Source of the DNA: Dethiosulfatibacter sp.
GTDB taxonomy: Bacteria; Bacillota_A; Clostridia; Tissierellales; Dethiosulfatibacteraceae
Direction: 5' to 3'
Assembly (NCBI GenBank): GCA_019084435.1
Contig: JAHRFV010000326.1
Span: forward strand, 1 to 6,252
Length of the DNA: 6,252 nucleotides
A program made the position numbers and the translations under genes. Shown piece by piece: positions 1 to 4,826 of the stretch; position 1 is the first letter of the stretch, and each line of letters begins with the position of its first letter. The notes below the pieces were generated by a model that did no database searches, was not told the origin of the DNA, and was given only the letters and a program-made list of their open reading frames with translations.

Positions 1-99
1 AAATGCAAATCCAATATTTCTTTCTCTGTCTGTACATTTTTTTATAAAAACAGTTCCTAAACCATCCTCATCTTTTGCGTATTCAGAAATAGAGGCAGC
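1..99. repeat. 99-bp exact direct repeat, left copy (cobS fragment at window edge)
   Basis: Bases 1-99 are identical, base for base, to 532-630 in the same orientation (offset 531). The match ends at 99/630, where g100 faces c631. The sequence belongs to cobS (CobS residues 154-186 on the minus strand), yet here it sits next to the middle of cobO. The copy begins exactly at the window edge, so its full length is unknown. It is either the joint of a 531-bp tandem duplication (unit about 100-630) or an assembly artefact: 99 is a k-mer size used by common short-read assemblers. Confidence 0.95.
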
Positions 100-343
100 G
101 AAAGCAGGCCTCTATATCCTTCTGTTCAGGAGAATTAAAGATAAAAAACCCCTCTCCCAACTGTTCTATAATAATATTTTTAACGATCTCCTGAATTTTG
201 GTTTCACTATATTTCATATCTTTGACAAATTGTCCAATATAGACTCTCTTGCCTGCCATAGCGGCTCTGATAGCCAATCCAAAGGCCGCTGTAGTTTTTC
301 CTTTACCATTGCCAGTGTATAGGTGTACATATCCTTTTGCCAT
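83..343 (-). CDS. cobO: Corrinoid adenosyltransferase CobO/BtuR, 3'-truncated at a duplication joint
   Basis: ATP:cob(I)alamin (corrinoid) adenosyltransferase of the CobA/CobO/BtuR family, which transfers the 5'-deoxyadenosyl group of ATP to cobalt in the cytoplasm. The N-terminus reads MAKGYVHLYTGNGKGKTTAA. Residues 11-18 (GNGKGKTT) are the P-loop, followed by the family-typical stretch around GKRVYIGQFVKDMKYSE (31-47). The frame matches the family up to about residue 82. It then crosses into the copied cobS segment (1-99) out of frame, adds four foreign residues (CLYF) and ends at a TGA. The family is usually about 170-200 residues long, so roughly half is missing. The ATG lies 2 nt after the cobS stop, with no good ribosome site of its own, which suggests translational coupling. 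The family call is secure. Whether the truncation is real or an assembly fault is open. Confidence 0.85.
   Translation of the reverse strand: MAKGYVHLYTGNGKGKTTAAFGLAIRAAMAGKRVYIGQFVKDMKYSETKIQEIVKNIIIEQLGEGFFIFNSPEQKDIEACFRCLYF
89..115. repeat. Inverted repeat spanning the cobS/cobO joint
   Basis: The 8-bp arms atagaggc (89-96) and gcctctat (108-115) are perfect reverse complements. Inside them a further GC-GAAA-GC (98-105) can form a short stem with a GNRA-type loop. The left arm comes from the copied cobS sequence and the right arm from cobO, so the hairpin exists only across the joint. It may have helped form the joint by fold-back or template switching, or it may be chance. Confidence 0.6.
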
Positions 344-345
344 CT

Positions 346-1089
346 TTATAAGACAAGAGACGAGATGATTAAAAACACTATTTGGGAAATTTCGTGAACA
401 AATCCCAAAGTATCCCCTGTCATGCCTCCTATTTTTTTAATTATGAATTTTGTGATCAATCCGGATATTATGAATGTCGCTACAACTGCTACAATCAGTC
501 TATAATTAATGATCAAGACTATTATAGCCGTAAATGCAAATCCAATATTTCTTTCTCTGTCTGTACATTTTTTTATAAAAACAGTTCCTAAACCATCCTC
601 ATCTTTTGCGTATTCAGAAATAGAGGCAGCCGCAAGTACTGAAACCTTTCCCATTATTGCCATAACCAGAATGGTGGCTCCCGTGCTATCTGCAAAAAGT
701 ATGACATAACTGACAATCAACAGGCTAATAGACAAAGATCCAAATGATCCAACTCTGCTATCTTTCATGATATCCAACATTTTAAGCTTGTCTCGTCCAC
801 TAAATATGCCATCCGCAGTATCAGAAAGACCATCAATGTGAATCCCTCCGGTTATCCACACATAGAAAAAAACTAGGATTAGAGCAGAAACATATGGATT
901 CACAAAAAAAGTAACATTCTTTAAAATAAGTAAACCTAGCCCAATCAATAGTCCAATTAAAGGAAATAAAATTATTCCAAGCTGATAATCCTGGTCATCA
1001 AACTCATAGTGATGCCTAATAGGAATTCTGGTAAAAAAAAGCATCATCATCGCCATGCTTTTCATAGTCTGAGCTATAATATCTCTCAC
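346..1089 (-). CDS. cobS: Adenosylcobinamide-GDP ribazoletransferase (cobalamin synthase) CobS
   Basis: Integral membrane enzyme that joins adenosylcobinamide-GDP to alpha-ribazole (or its phosphate) to give adenosylcobalamin (phosphate) and GMP. The protein is 247 residues, normal for the family. It shows the N-terminal FFTRIPI segment (18-24), the acidic signature GGIHIDGLSDTADG (81-94), MKDSRVGSFG (108-117) and a C-terminal GGMTGDTLGF followed by E233 (221-233). These lie among several hydrophobic helices, for example about 37-57, 67-80, 119-133, 186-210 and 234-247. The start is a GTG at 1089, supported by AGGAAGGG seven bases upstream; ATGs at codons 9 and 12 would cut into the conserved N-terminus. 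The gene begins 4 nt after the cobU stop, and its ribosome site overlaps the end of cobU, so the two are probably coupled. Bases 532-630 recur at the left window edge. Confidence 0.95.
   Translation of the reverse strand: MRDIIAQTMKSMAMMMLFFTRIPIRHHYEFDDQDYQLGIILFPLIGLLIGLGLLILKNVTFFVNPYVSALILVFFYVWITGGIHIDGLSDTADGIFSGRDKLKMLDIMKDSRVGSFGSLSISLLIVSYVILFADSTGATILVMAIMGKVSVLAAASISEYAKDEDGLGTVFIKKCTDRERNIGFAFTAIIVLIINYRLIVAVVATFIISGLITKFIIKKIGGMTGDTLGFVHEISQIVFLIISSLVL
532..630. repeat. 99-bp exact direct repeat, right copy (native, inside cobS)
   Basis: This is the native copy of the repeat. It lies in the open cobS frame and encodes CobS residues 154-186 (from AASISEY to NIGFAF). The CobS reading is continuous on both sides, so this is the source copy and 1-99 is the displaced one. 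Confidence 0.95.
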
Positions 1090-1093
1090 AATA

Positions 1094-1663
1094 TCACCCT
1101 TCCTGAATTTTTTTCAAATCAACACCTATGCCGGATACCGCTAGTATAACCTTATCGGCTTCCTTAGCAACGTACTGATTTATTCGACCTGCTATGTCAC
1201 GATACATCCTTGTCATCCTATCAACTGGGACAATACCCATTCCCAGTTCATTCGTCACAATAACCATTTCCTTGCCGTATGATTTAGCCAAATCTATCAT
1301 ATTTGAAATATCTTCAAGAATAACATGTTCTAATTCCTCGTATTCCTCCAGAGAAGTAGTTTCATTAATCTCGTTGTAATAGAACCTGTTGGATAACATT
1401 ACAGTTATACAGTCCAGCAGAATACCTCTGCAGGCAATGAAATCACGATTATCCTCAAGCTGTCTAAAATCTTGATACATCTCAACAGTTCTCCACTTCT
1501 CGTCTCTTCTTTCTCTATGTTTCATTATCCTATCTTTCATTTCCTCATCAAAGGGGACAGAAGTAGCGATGTAAAGAACCGTTTTATGATTCTCAAAAAT
1601 TTTTTCCGCAAGTGTGCTTTTACCGCTTCTTGCACCACCTGTCACCATTATCAATTCTGCCAT
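1094..1663 (-). CDS. cobU: Bifunctional adenosylcobinamide kinase / adenosylcobinamide-phosphate guanylyltransferase CobU
   Basis: Cytoplasmic enzyme that phosphorylates adenosylcobinamide and then attaches GMP from GTP, making the adenosylcobinamide-GDP used by CobS. From the chosen start it has 189 residues, close to the usual length. The P-loop GGARSGKS is at 9-16. The block from YIATS (31) to KHRERRDEKWRTVE (48-61) contains H49, which corresponds by position to the histidine that carries GMP in characterised CobU. A Walker B-like ILLDCIT (81-87), NELGMGIVP (138-146) and the C-terminal VSGIGVDLK complete the family pattern. An in-frame ATG at 1684 would add seven residues, but it has no ribosome site. 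The ATG at 1663 has AGAGGAA nine bases upstream and gives the typical N-terminus MAELIMVTGG. It follows the sensor gene by 25 nt and precedes cobS by 4 nt. Confidence 0.94.
   Translation of the reverse strand: MAELIMVTGGARSGKSTLAEKIFENHKTVLYIATSVPFDEEMKDRIMKHRERRDEKWRTVEMYQDFRQLEDNRDFIACRGILLDCITVMLSNRFYYNEINETTSLEEYEELEHVILEDISNMIDLAKSYGKEMVIVTNELGMGIVPVDRMTRMYRDIAGRINQYVAKEADKVILAVSGIGVDLKKIQEG
1097..1104 (-). promoter_or_regulatory. Ribosome binding site for the GTG start of cobS
   Basis: On the minus strand AGGAAGGG lies seven bases before the GTG at 1089, inside the last codons of cobU. It supports the GTG over the downstream ATGs and suggests coupling of cobU and cobS translation. Confidence 0.75.
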
Positions 1664-1670
1664 AAATTTA

Positions 1671-1677
1671 TTCCTCT
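1671..1677 (-). promoter_or_regulatory. Ribosome binding site deciding the cobU start
   Basis: On the minus strand AGAGGAA ends about nine bases before the ATG at 1663. The alternative ATG at 1684 has only AT-rich sequence before it, so 1663 is preferred. Confidence 0.7.
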
Positions 1678-1688
1678 CTCTCATTGAA

Positions 1689-4010
1689 TCATTGTCGTAA
1701 CACTTTTTCTATAAAAATCTTGACCATCTCCGGATCAAATTGAATACCTGCATTTCTTTCCAACTCTTCTATAGCCTCATTCCTTGATTTGGTTATTTTG
1801 TAGCTTCTTTCGCCAATCATAGCATCATAGGCCTCGGCTATTGCTATAATCCTCGCCTGCAAAGGTATTTCATCTCCTTTGAGACCTCTAGGATATCCGG
1901 TCCCGTCCCACCTCTCATGATGATATAGCACATCATCAGCAATCCCCGTGAAATCACCTACAGAATTCAGTATTCTGTAGCCCATTTCTGAATGGCTTTT
2001 GATTTCTTCAAATTCCTCAGCGGATAATATCCCTACTTTATTAATTATAGCGTCATCAATGGTTATTTTTCCTACATCATGAAACAAGCCGAGGATTCTA
2101 ATCGCTTCTATTTCACTATCCTGCAATTGTAGAGCTTTTGCCAACTCTAGACTTAATCCCGATACTCTTTCTGCATGGTTGGCTTCCCTTTTGCTTTTCT
2201 CGTAGAAAGATTTAATGATCGCATTAATTGTTTGGTTTCTCATTTTGGGACTTTCATAAAGCTTTTTTTTGTACATCATGTTTTCAGCTTTTCTGAAAAT
2301 GTCGTGAATGATTTCTGTGTTGTCATATTTTACACTCCAACCAATGGACACCGAAATCTCTAAGTCGCCAACTCTTTCTTCTGCTAGATTTGATTCAATC
2401 CTCTCTATAAGCTTAATAACCTGTTCTTCTCCCATATCCGGTATGAGAATAACAAATTCATCTCCGCCTATTCTGGCTATAATTTCATCAGCTCTGCATG
2501 CCTTCTTTAAGACATTTGCAACCTTAATCAGCAGTTCATCCCCTACCAAATGTCCAAAGGAATCATTGACCAGCTTTAATCCGTTCAAATCCGCCATTAT
2601 AATACACAGAGGCAGATTCCTATCCTTATCTAGTCGATTCATTTCTTCTTCAAAAAATCTTCTGTTGTAAAGACCAGTGAGTCCATCATGATAGCTTAAG
2701 TACTCGATTTTTTTTCGATAAATCTTTGCGGAAGTGATATTTCTGATGATTGCTATGACTTCTGTTTCACTGGTTTTCACCATCCTGACCTCATAGCTCT
2801 CTTCATTGCCATTAACCTCTAGATCATATTCAAAAACCTGCAGTTCTTCAGTCTGAAAAGCACGATCAATGTTTTCTTGAGTAAGATTGGCTATGGAAAG
2901 CGGGAAAATTTCCTCAATCCTTTTACCTGTATACTCTTCCTCACTTAGTAGCAACTTTTTGCCATTATTGTATCGATAATCAAGAAAAACACTGTGATTA
3001 TCCAATACAAACACAAGATCTGGTAAGGCTGATAATATTGCCTCATTCTTTTTTTCACTAATCATCAAGCTTTCTGTATTAACCTGGAAATCTAGATTGA
3101 TTTCCTTTAGCTGTGTGGTTTTGATGTTGACTAATTTCTTAAGTATGAAGGTCGAAATGAAGAAAAAAACAAATATTGATATCACTATCATAAAAAACCA
3201 TAAATAATCAAAGAAAATAGCTTGAAGGGTCATTTCTTCATATATCCCCAACCATTTATCATAAATTTCATCATACTCCCCTGTTGCCTTAAGTAATTGC
3301 AGTCCACCATTTAATGTCAACAACAACTTTTCATTTCCTTTCAATACCGCCATGCTATAGGAATTTTGATTAAGAATAAAACCCTGTAATACAATATTGG
3401 TGTAACGACCATCCCTAATGGAATACATAGCTGGTAGCTTCAGTAATCCAGCGTAGTCATATTGCCCACTCTCTATCAGATTGACTACCTCTTTATAGGT
3501 TGCCACCTCGATAAAATTGATATCATAATCCAATTCTTTAAGATACTCACCCACTATGTCGCCTTTTTGGACAACGACAGTCTGGTTTCTCAAATCATCA
3601 AGGCTATTCATTTTTATGTTTTTTGTGGTAACTATATCGCCATTGGTTATGTTATGAACTATGGTAAAACTGTAAATTTTTTCTCTCTCCAATGATCGAA
3701 ACATTCCGGCTATTACATCAATATCACCTGATTCCAATGCCTCTCTGGTTTTGCTCCATTCATCCAGTCTTATCTCAACCTGATAGCCCATAGCCTCTCC
3801 GACAGCTTTTGCCAGTTCAACATTAAAACCAGCCGGATTGCCGTCTTCATCAATAAAGCTATATGGCGGGTAGTCAACATCATCACCGATAATCAGCAAA
3901 GGCTTACTGTCTGAAGTTGCTTCTACAGTTGTATTGCATAACAATAGGTACATCGCCACTAGACATAGCAGAAGTATTGCTTGACTAATACAATTTTTTT
4001 TCTGATGCAT
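1689..4010 (-). CDS. Membrane sensor with solute-binding, PAS, GGDEF and HD-GYP domains (c-di-GMP turnover)
   Basis: A 773-residue one-protein signalling system. Residues 1-31 form a signal peptide or anchor (hydrophobic 11-25, possible cleavage after VEA at 29-31). Residues about 36-258 are a family-3 periplasmic solute-binding domain (DYPPYSFIDEDGNPAGFNVEL at 46-66, AGMFRSLERE at 101-110). A transmembrane helix spans about 268-291, a short coiled linker follows, and a PAS-like domain covers about 320-430. The GGDEF domain (about 436-585) has intact GGDEF at 515-519 and metal Asp474; the inhibitory-site position reads RADE (506-509) instead of RxxD. The HD-GYP domain (about 595-773) has H612, HD 644-645, H673, HH 697-698 and GYP 705-707 all present. 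It is therefore predicted to both make and break down c-di-GMP in response to an extracellular ligand. The start at 4010 is chosen for its GGGGGAT ribosome site and signal peptide; the frame stays open to 4106, but that would lie upstream of the promoter. The stop is 25 nt from cobU. Confidence 0.93.
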   Translation of the reverse strand: MHQKKNCISQAILLLCLVAMYLLLCNTTVEATSDSKPLLIIGDDVDYPPYSFIDEDGNPAGFNVELAKAVGEAMGYQVEIRLDEWSKTREALESGDIDVIAGMFRSLEREKIYSFTIVHNITNGDIVTTKNIKMNSLDDLRNQTVVVQKGDIVGEYLKELDYDINFIEVATYKEVVNLIESGQYDYAGLLKLPAMYSIRDGRYTNIVLQGFILNQNSYSMAVLKGNEKLLLTLNGGLQLLKATGEYDEIYDKWLGIYEEMTLQAIFFDYLWFFMIVISIFVFFFISTFILKKLVNIKTTQLKEINLDFQVNTESLMISEKKNEAILSALPDLVFVLDNHSVFLDYRYNNGKKLLLSEEEYTGKRIEEIFPLSIANLTQENIDRAFQTEELQVFEYDLEVNGNEESYEVRMVKTSETEVIAIIRNITSAKIYRKKIEYLSYHDGLTGLYNRRFFEEEMNRLDKDRNLPLCIIMADLNGLKLVNDSFGHLVGDELLIKVANVLKKACRADEIIARIGGDEFVILIPDMGEEQVIKLIERIESNLAEERVGDLEISVSIGWSVKYDNTEIIHDIFRKAENMMYKKKLYESPKMRNQTINAIIKSFYEKSKREANHAERVSGLSLELAKALQLQDSEIEAIRILGLFHDVGKITIDDAIINKVGILSAEEFEEIKSHSEMGYRILNSVGDFTGIADDVLYHHERWDGTGYPRGLKGDEIPLQARIIAIAEAYDAMIGERSYKITKSRNEAIEELERNAGIQFDPEMVKIFIEKVLRQ

Positions 4011-4020
4011 GTTATCCCCC
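4011..4020 (-). promoter_or_regulatory. Ribosome binding site deciding the sensor gene start
   Basis: On the minus strand GGGGGATAAC lies directly before the ATG at 4010. Upstream in-frame ATGs at 4058 and 4106 have only A/T-rich sequence before them, and starting at 4010 places the hydrophobic signal segment at the N-terminus. Confidence 0.7.
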
Positions 4021-4065
4021 AAATTTTGACGGTCCGATAATTTATGTAATCTTTTCATTTTTATA

Positions 4066-4096
4066 ATTATATAATAAATAAATTCAATTGTCTCAA
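4066..4096 (-). promoter_or_regulatory. Candidate sigma-A promoter of the sensor-cobUSO unit
   Basis: On the minus strand the -35 TTGAGA (4096-4091) is followed after 17 nt by TATATA (4073-4068), or after 19 nt by TATAAT (4071-4066). Transcription would start near 4060, leaving a leader of about 50 nt before the ATG at 4010. A second possibility upstream is TTGACA (4129-4124) with an extended -10-like TGCTATATA, but its spacer of 21 nt is long. No cobalamin riboswitch is recognisable in the leader. Confidence 0.5.
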
Positions 4097-4163
4097 TATA
4101 TAGCATTTTTTTGATGATTTTATTGTCAAATAAAGATTATGAATGAATATTCAGAGAATATTA

Positions 4164-4192
4164 TTGTATTTTGCTTTTTCTATGGTTATAAT
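4164..4192 (+). promoter_or_regulatory. Candidate sigma-A promoter of the DUF4332 gene
   Basis: TTGTAT (4164-4169), a 17-nt spacer and a perfect TATAAT (4187-4192). Transcription would begin near 4199, giving a leader of about 80 nt that contains the palindrome at 4220-4235. Confidence 0.6.
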
Positions 4193-4219
4193 ATTATTAT
4201 ATTAGTGAATTGTCTCGGA

Positions 4220-4235
4220 GTATGATACATCATAC
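4220..4235. promoter_or_regulatory. 16-bp palindrome, possible operator in the DUF4332 leader
   Basis: GTATGATACATCATAC has perfect 7-bp arms around a 2-bp centre. It lies about 20-35 bases after the predicted transcription start, where a bound repressor could block elongation or initiation. The dyad symmetry is seen directly. I do not recognise the regulator family, and the loop is too short for an RNA hairpin, so a protein site is more likely. Confidence 0.45.
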
Positions 4236-4268
4236 AATGCTAATATCGCTAATAAAAACATATTTGGG

Positions 4269-4275
4269 AAAGGGG
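4269..4275 (+). promoter_or_regulatory. Ribosome binding site deciding the DUF4332 start
   Basis: The purine-rich aaagggg element at 4269-4275 ends six bases before the ATG at 4282. The frame is open upstream to 4210, but the earlier start codons have no ribosome site and give a non-conserved N-terminus. Confidence 0.75.
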
Positions 4276-4281
4276 ATACAA

Positions 4282-4686
4282 ATGGCCAGATTAACAGTTG
4301 TAGAAGGCATCGGCGAATCTTATGAAGCTAAATTGAAAGAAGTGGGTATCAACTCTATCGAAGCTTATCTTGAAGAATGCACTACAAAAAAGGGTAGAAC
4401 AAATCTTGCAGAAAAATCAGGGATTACAGAAAAATTGATTTTAAAATGGGCCAATCATGCTGACTTGATGAGAATTAAAGGAATTGGGGGAGAATATTCA
4501 GAATTACTTGAAGCTGCAGGTGTTGATACTGTTCCTGAGCTATCAAAAAGGAAAGCAGAAAATCTCTATAATAAAATGTTAGAAGTGAATGAAGAGAAAA
4601 AACTGGTAAGAAAACCACCTGCTCTTAAACAAGTGGAAAAATGGGTGGAAGAAGCAGGAACTCTTCCAAGAAAATTGAACTATTAA
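4282..4686 (+). CDS. DUF4332-type helix-hairpin-helix protein
   Basis: A 134-residue soluble protein without signal or membrane segments. It carries two helix-hairpin-helix turns: VEGIGES (7-13) followed by the helix EAKLKEVGINSIEAYLEE, and IKGIGGE (65-71) followed by ELLEAAGVDTVPELSKR. This repeated pattern, with 'G(I/V)xS/TxxELxxR' after each hairpin, is typical of the DUF4332 family, whose function is not established. Helix-hairpin-helix units usually bind DNA backbone or mediate protein contacts, so nucleic-acid binding is a reasonable inference. The C-terminus (about 100-134) is Lys/Glu-rich and contains KPPALKQVEKWVEEAG. It is a single-gene unit with its own promoter and terminator, divergent from the sensor-cob operon; a functional link to that operon is not shown. 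Confidence 0.82.
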   Translation: MARLTVVEGIGESYEAKLKEVGINSIEAYLEECTTKKGRTNLAEKSGITEKLILKWANHADLMRIKGIGGEYSELLEAAGVDTVPELSKRKAENLYNKMLEVNEEKKLVRKPPALKQVEKWVEEAGTLPRKLNY

Positions 4687-4696
4687 CTTAAAATTG

Positions 4697-4724
4697 ACCC
4701 TACAACCACGTTGTGGGGTTTTTT
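4697..4724 (+). terminator. Rho-independent terminator of the DUF4332 gene
   Basis: Stem ACCCTACAAC (4697-4706), loop CAC (4707-4709), stem GTTGTGGGGT (4710-4719) with one T-G wobble pair, then a run of T to 4724. It begins 10 nt after the TAA stop at 4684-4686. Confidence 0.92.
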
Positions 4725-4755
4725 GATGAACTCTTCTACAATAGCCTCCTTCATC

Positions 4756-4784
4756 TTGAAAGTTCTTAACATTTATTCTATAAT
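4756..4784 (+). promoter_or_regulatory. Near-consensus sigma-A promoter of the MBL-aminopeptidase unit
   Basis: TTGAAA (4756-4761), a 17-nt spacer and a perfect TATAAT (4779-4784). The predicted start is near 4791, giving a leader of about 36 nt. It lies after the terminator at 4697-4724, so this unit is transcribed separately. No operator-like symmetry was seen around it, consistent with constitutive expression. Confidence 0.8.
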
Positions 4785-4826
4785 ATGATAATGAGAGTAA
4801 GCAAATAACCAGATTTAGGAGATAAG

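Larger units (their letters stand above)
4011..4281. other. Divergent intergenic regulatory region
   Basis: About 270 very AT-rich bases lie between the leftward sensor-cob unit and the rightward DUF4332 gene. They hold the two ribosome sites, back-to-back promoter candidates (4066-4096 minus, 4164-4192 plus), a helically phased GAATATT direct repeat (4145-4162), a 16-bp palindrome (4220-4235) and a 9-bp aattgtctc repeated at 4086-4094 and 4208-4216. I see no RNA gene, riboswitch or terminator in it. Confidence 0.6.

Noticed and set aside
1664..1684. Seven-residue longer CobU starting at the ATG at 1684
   Set aside because: It has no ribosome site, and the extra MRERNKF comes from translating the real ribosome site of the start at 1663.
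2308..2670. A 120-codon open frame on the plus strand opposite the sensor gene
   Set aside because: It lies wholly antisense to the conserved GGDEF region, is rich in Ser/Ile from reversed codons, has no ribosome site and shows no family signature. The same applies to the shorter plus-strand frames at 382-709, 1194-1379, 1472-1687, 2175-2363 and 3462-3695.
4011..4106. N-terminal extension of the sensor protein by 32 residues to an ATG at 4106
   Set aside because: There is no ribosome site at 4106 or 4058, the extension would start upstream of the best promoter, and the ATG at 4010 has a strong ribosome site and gives a proper signal peptide.
4124..4129. TTGACA on the minus strand as the -35 box of the sensor-cob unit
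   Set aside because: The -35 itself is perfect, but the nearest good -10 (TATATA with an extended TG) is 21 nt away. It is kept only as a secondary possibility to the promoter at 4066-4096.
4086..4216. A 9-bp repeat aattgtctc at 4086-4094 and 4208-4216 as a shared operator
   Set aside because: It is too short and has no symmetry; two chance copies in an AT-rich region are not surprising.
4210..4281. Upstream extension of the DUF4332 frame to 4210, or a leader peptide from the ATG at 4222
   Set aside because: There is no ribosome site before either start, and the stretch contains the palindrome. The ATG at 4282 has a strong site and gives the conserved N-terminus.
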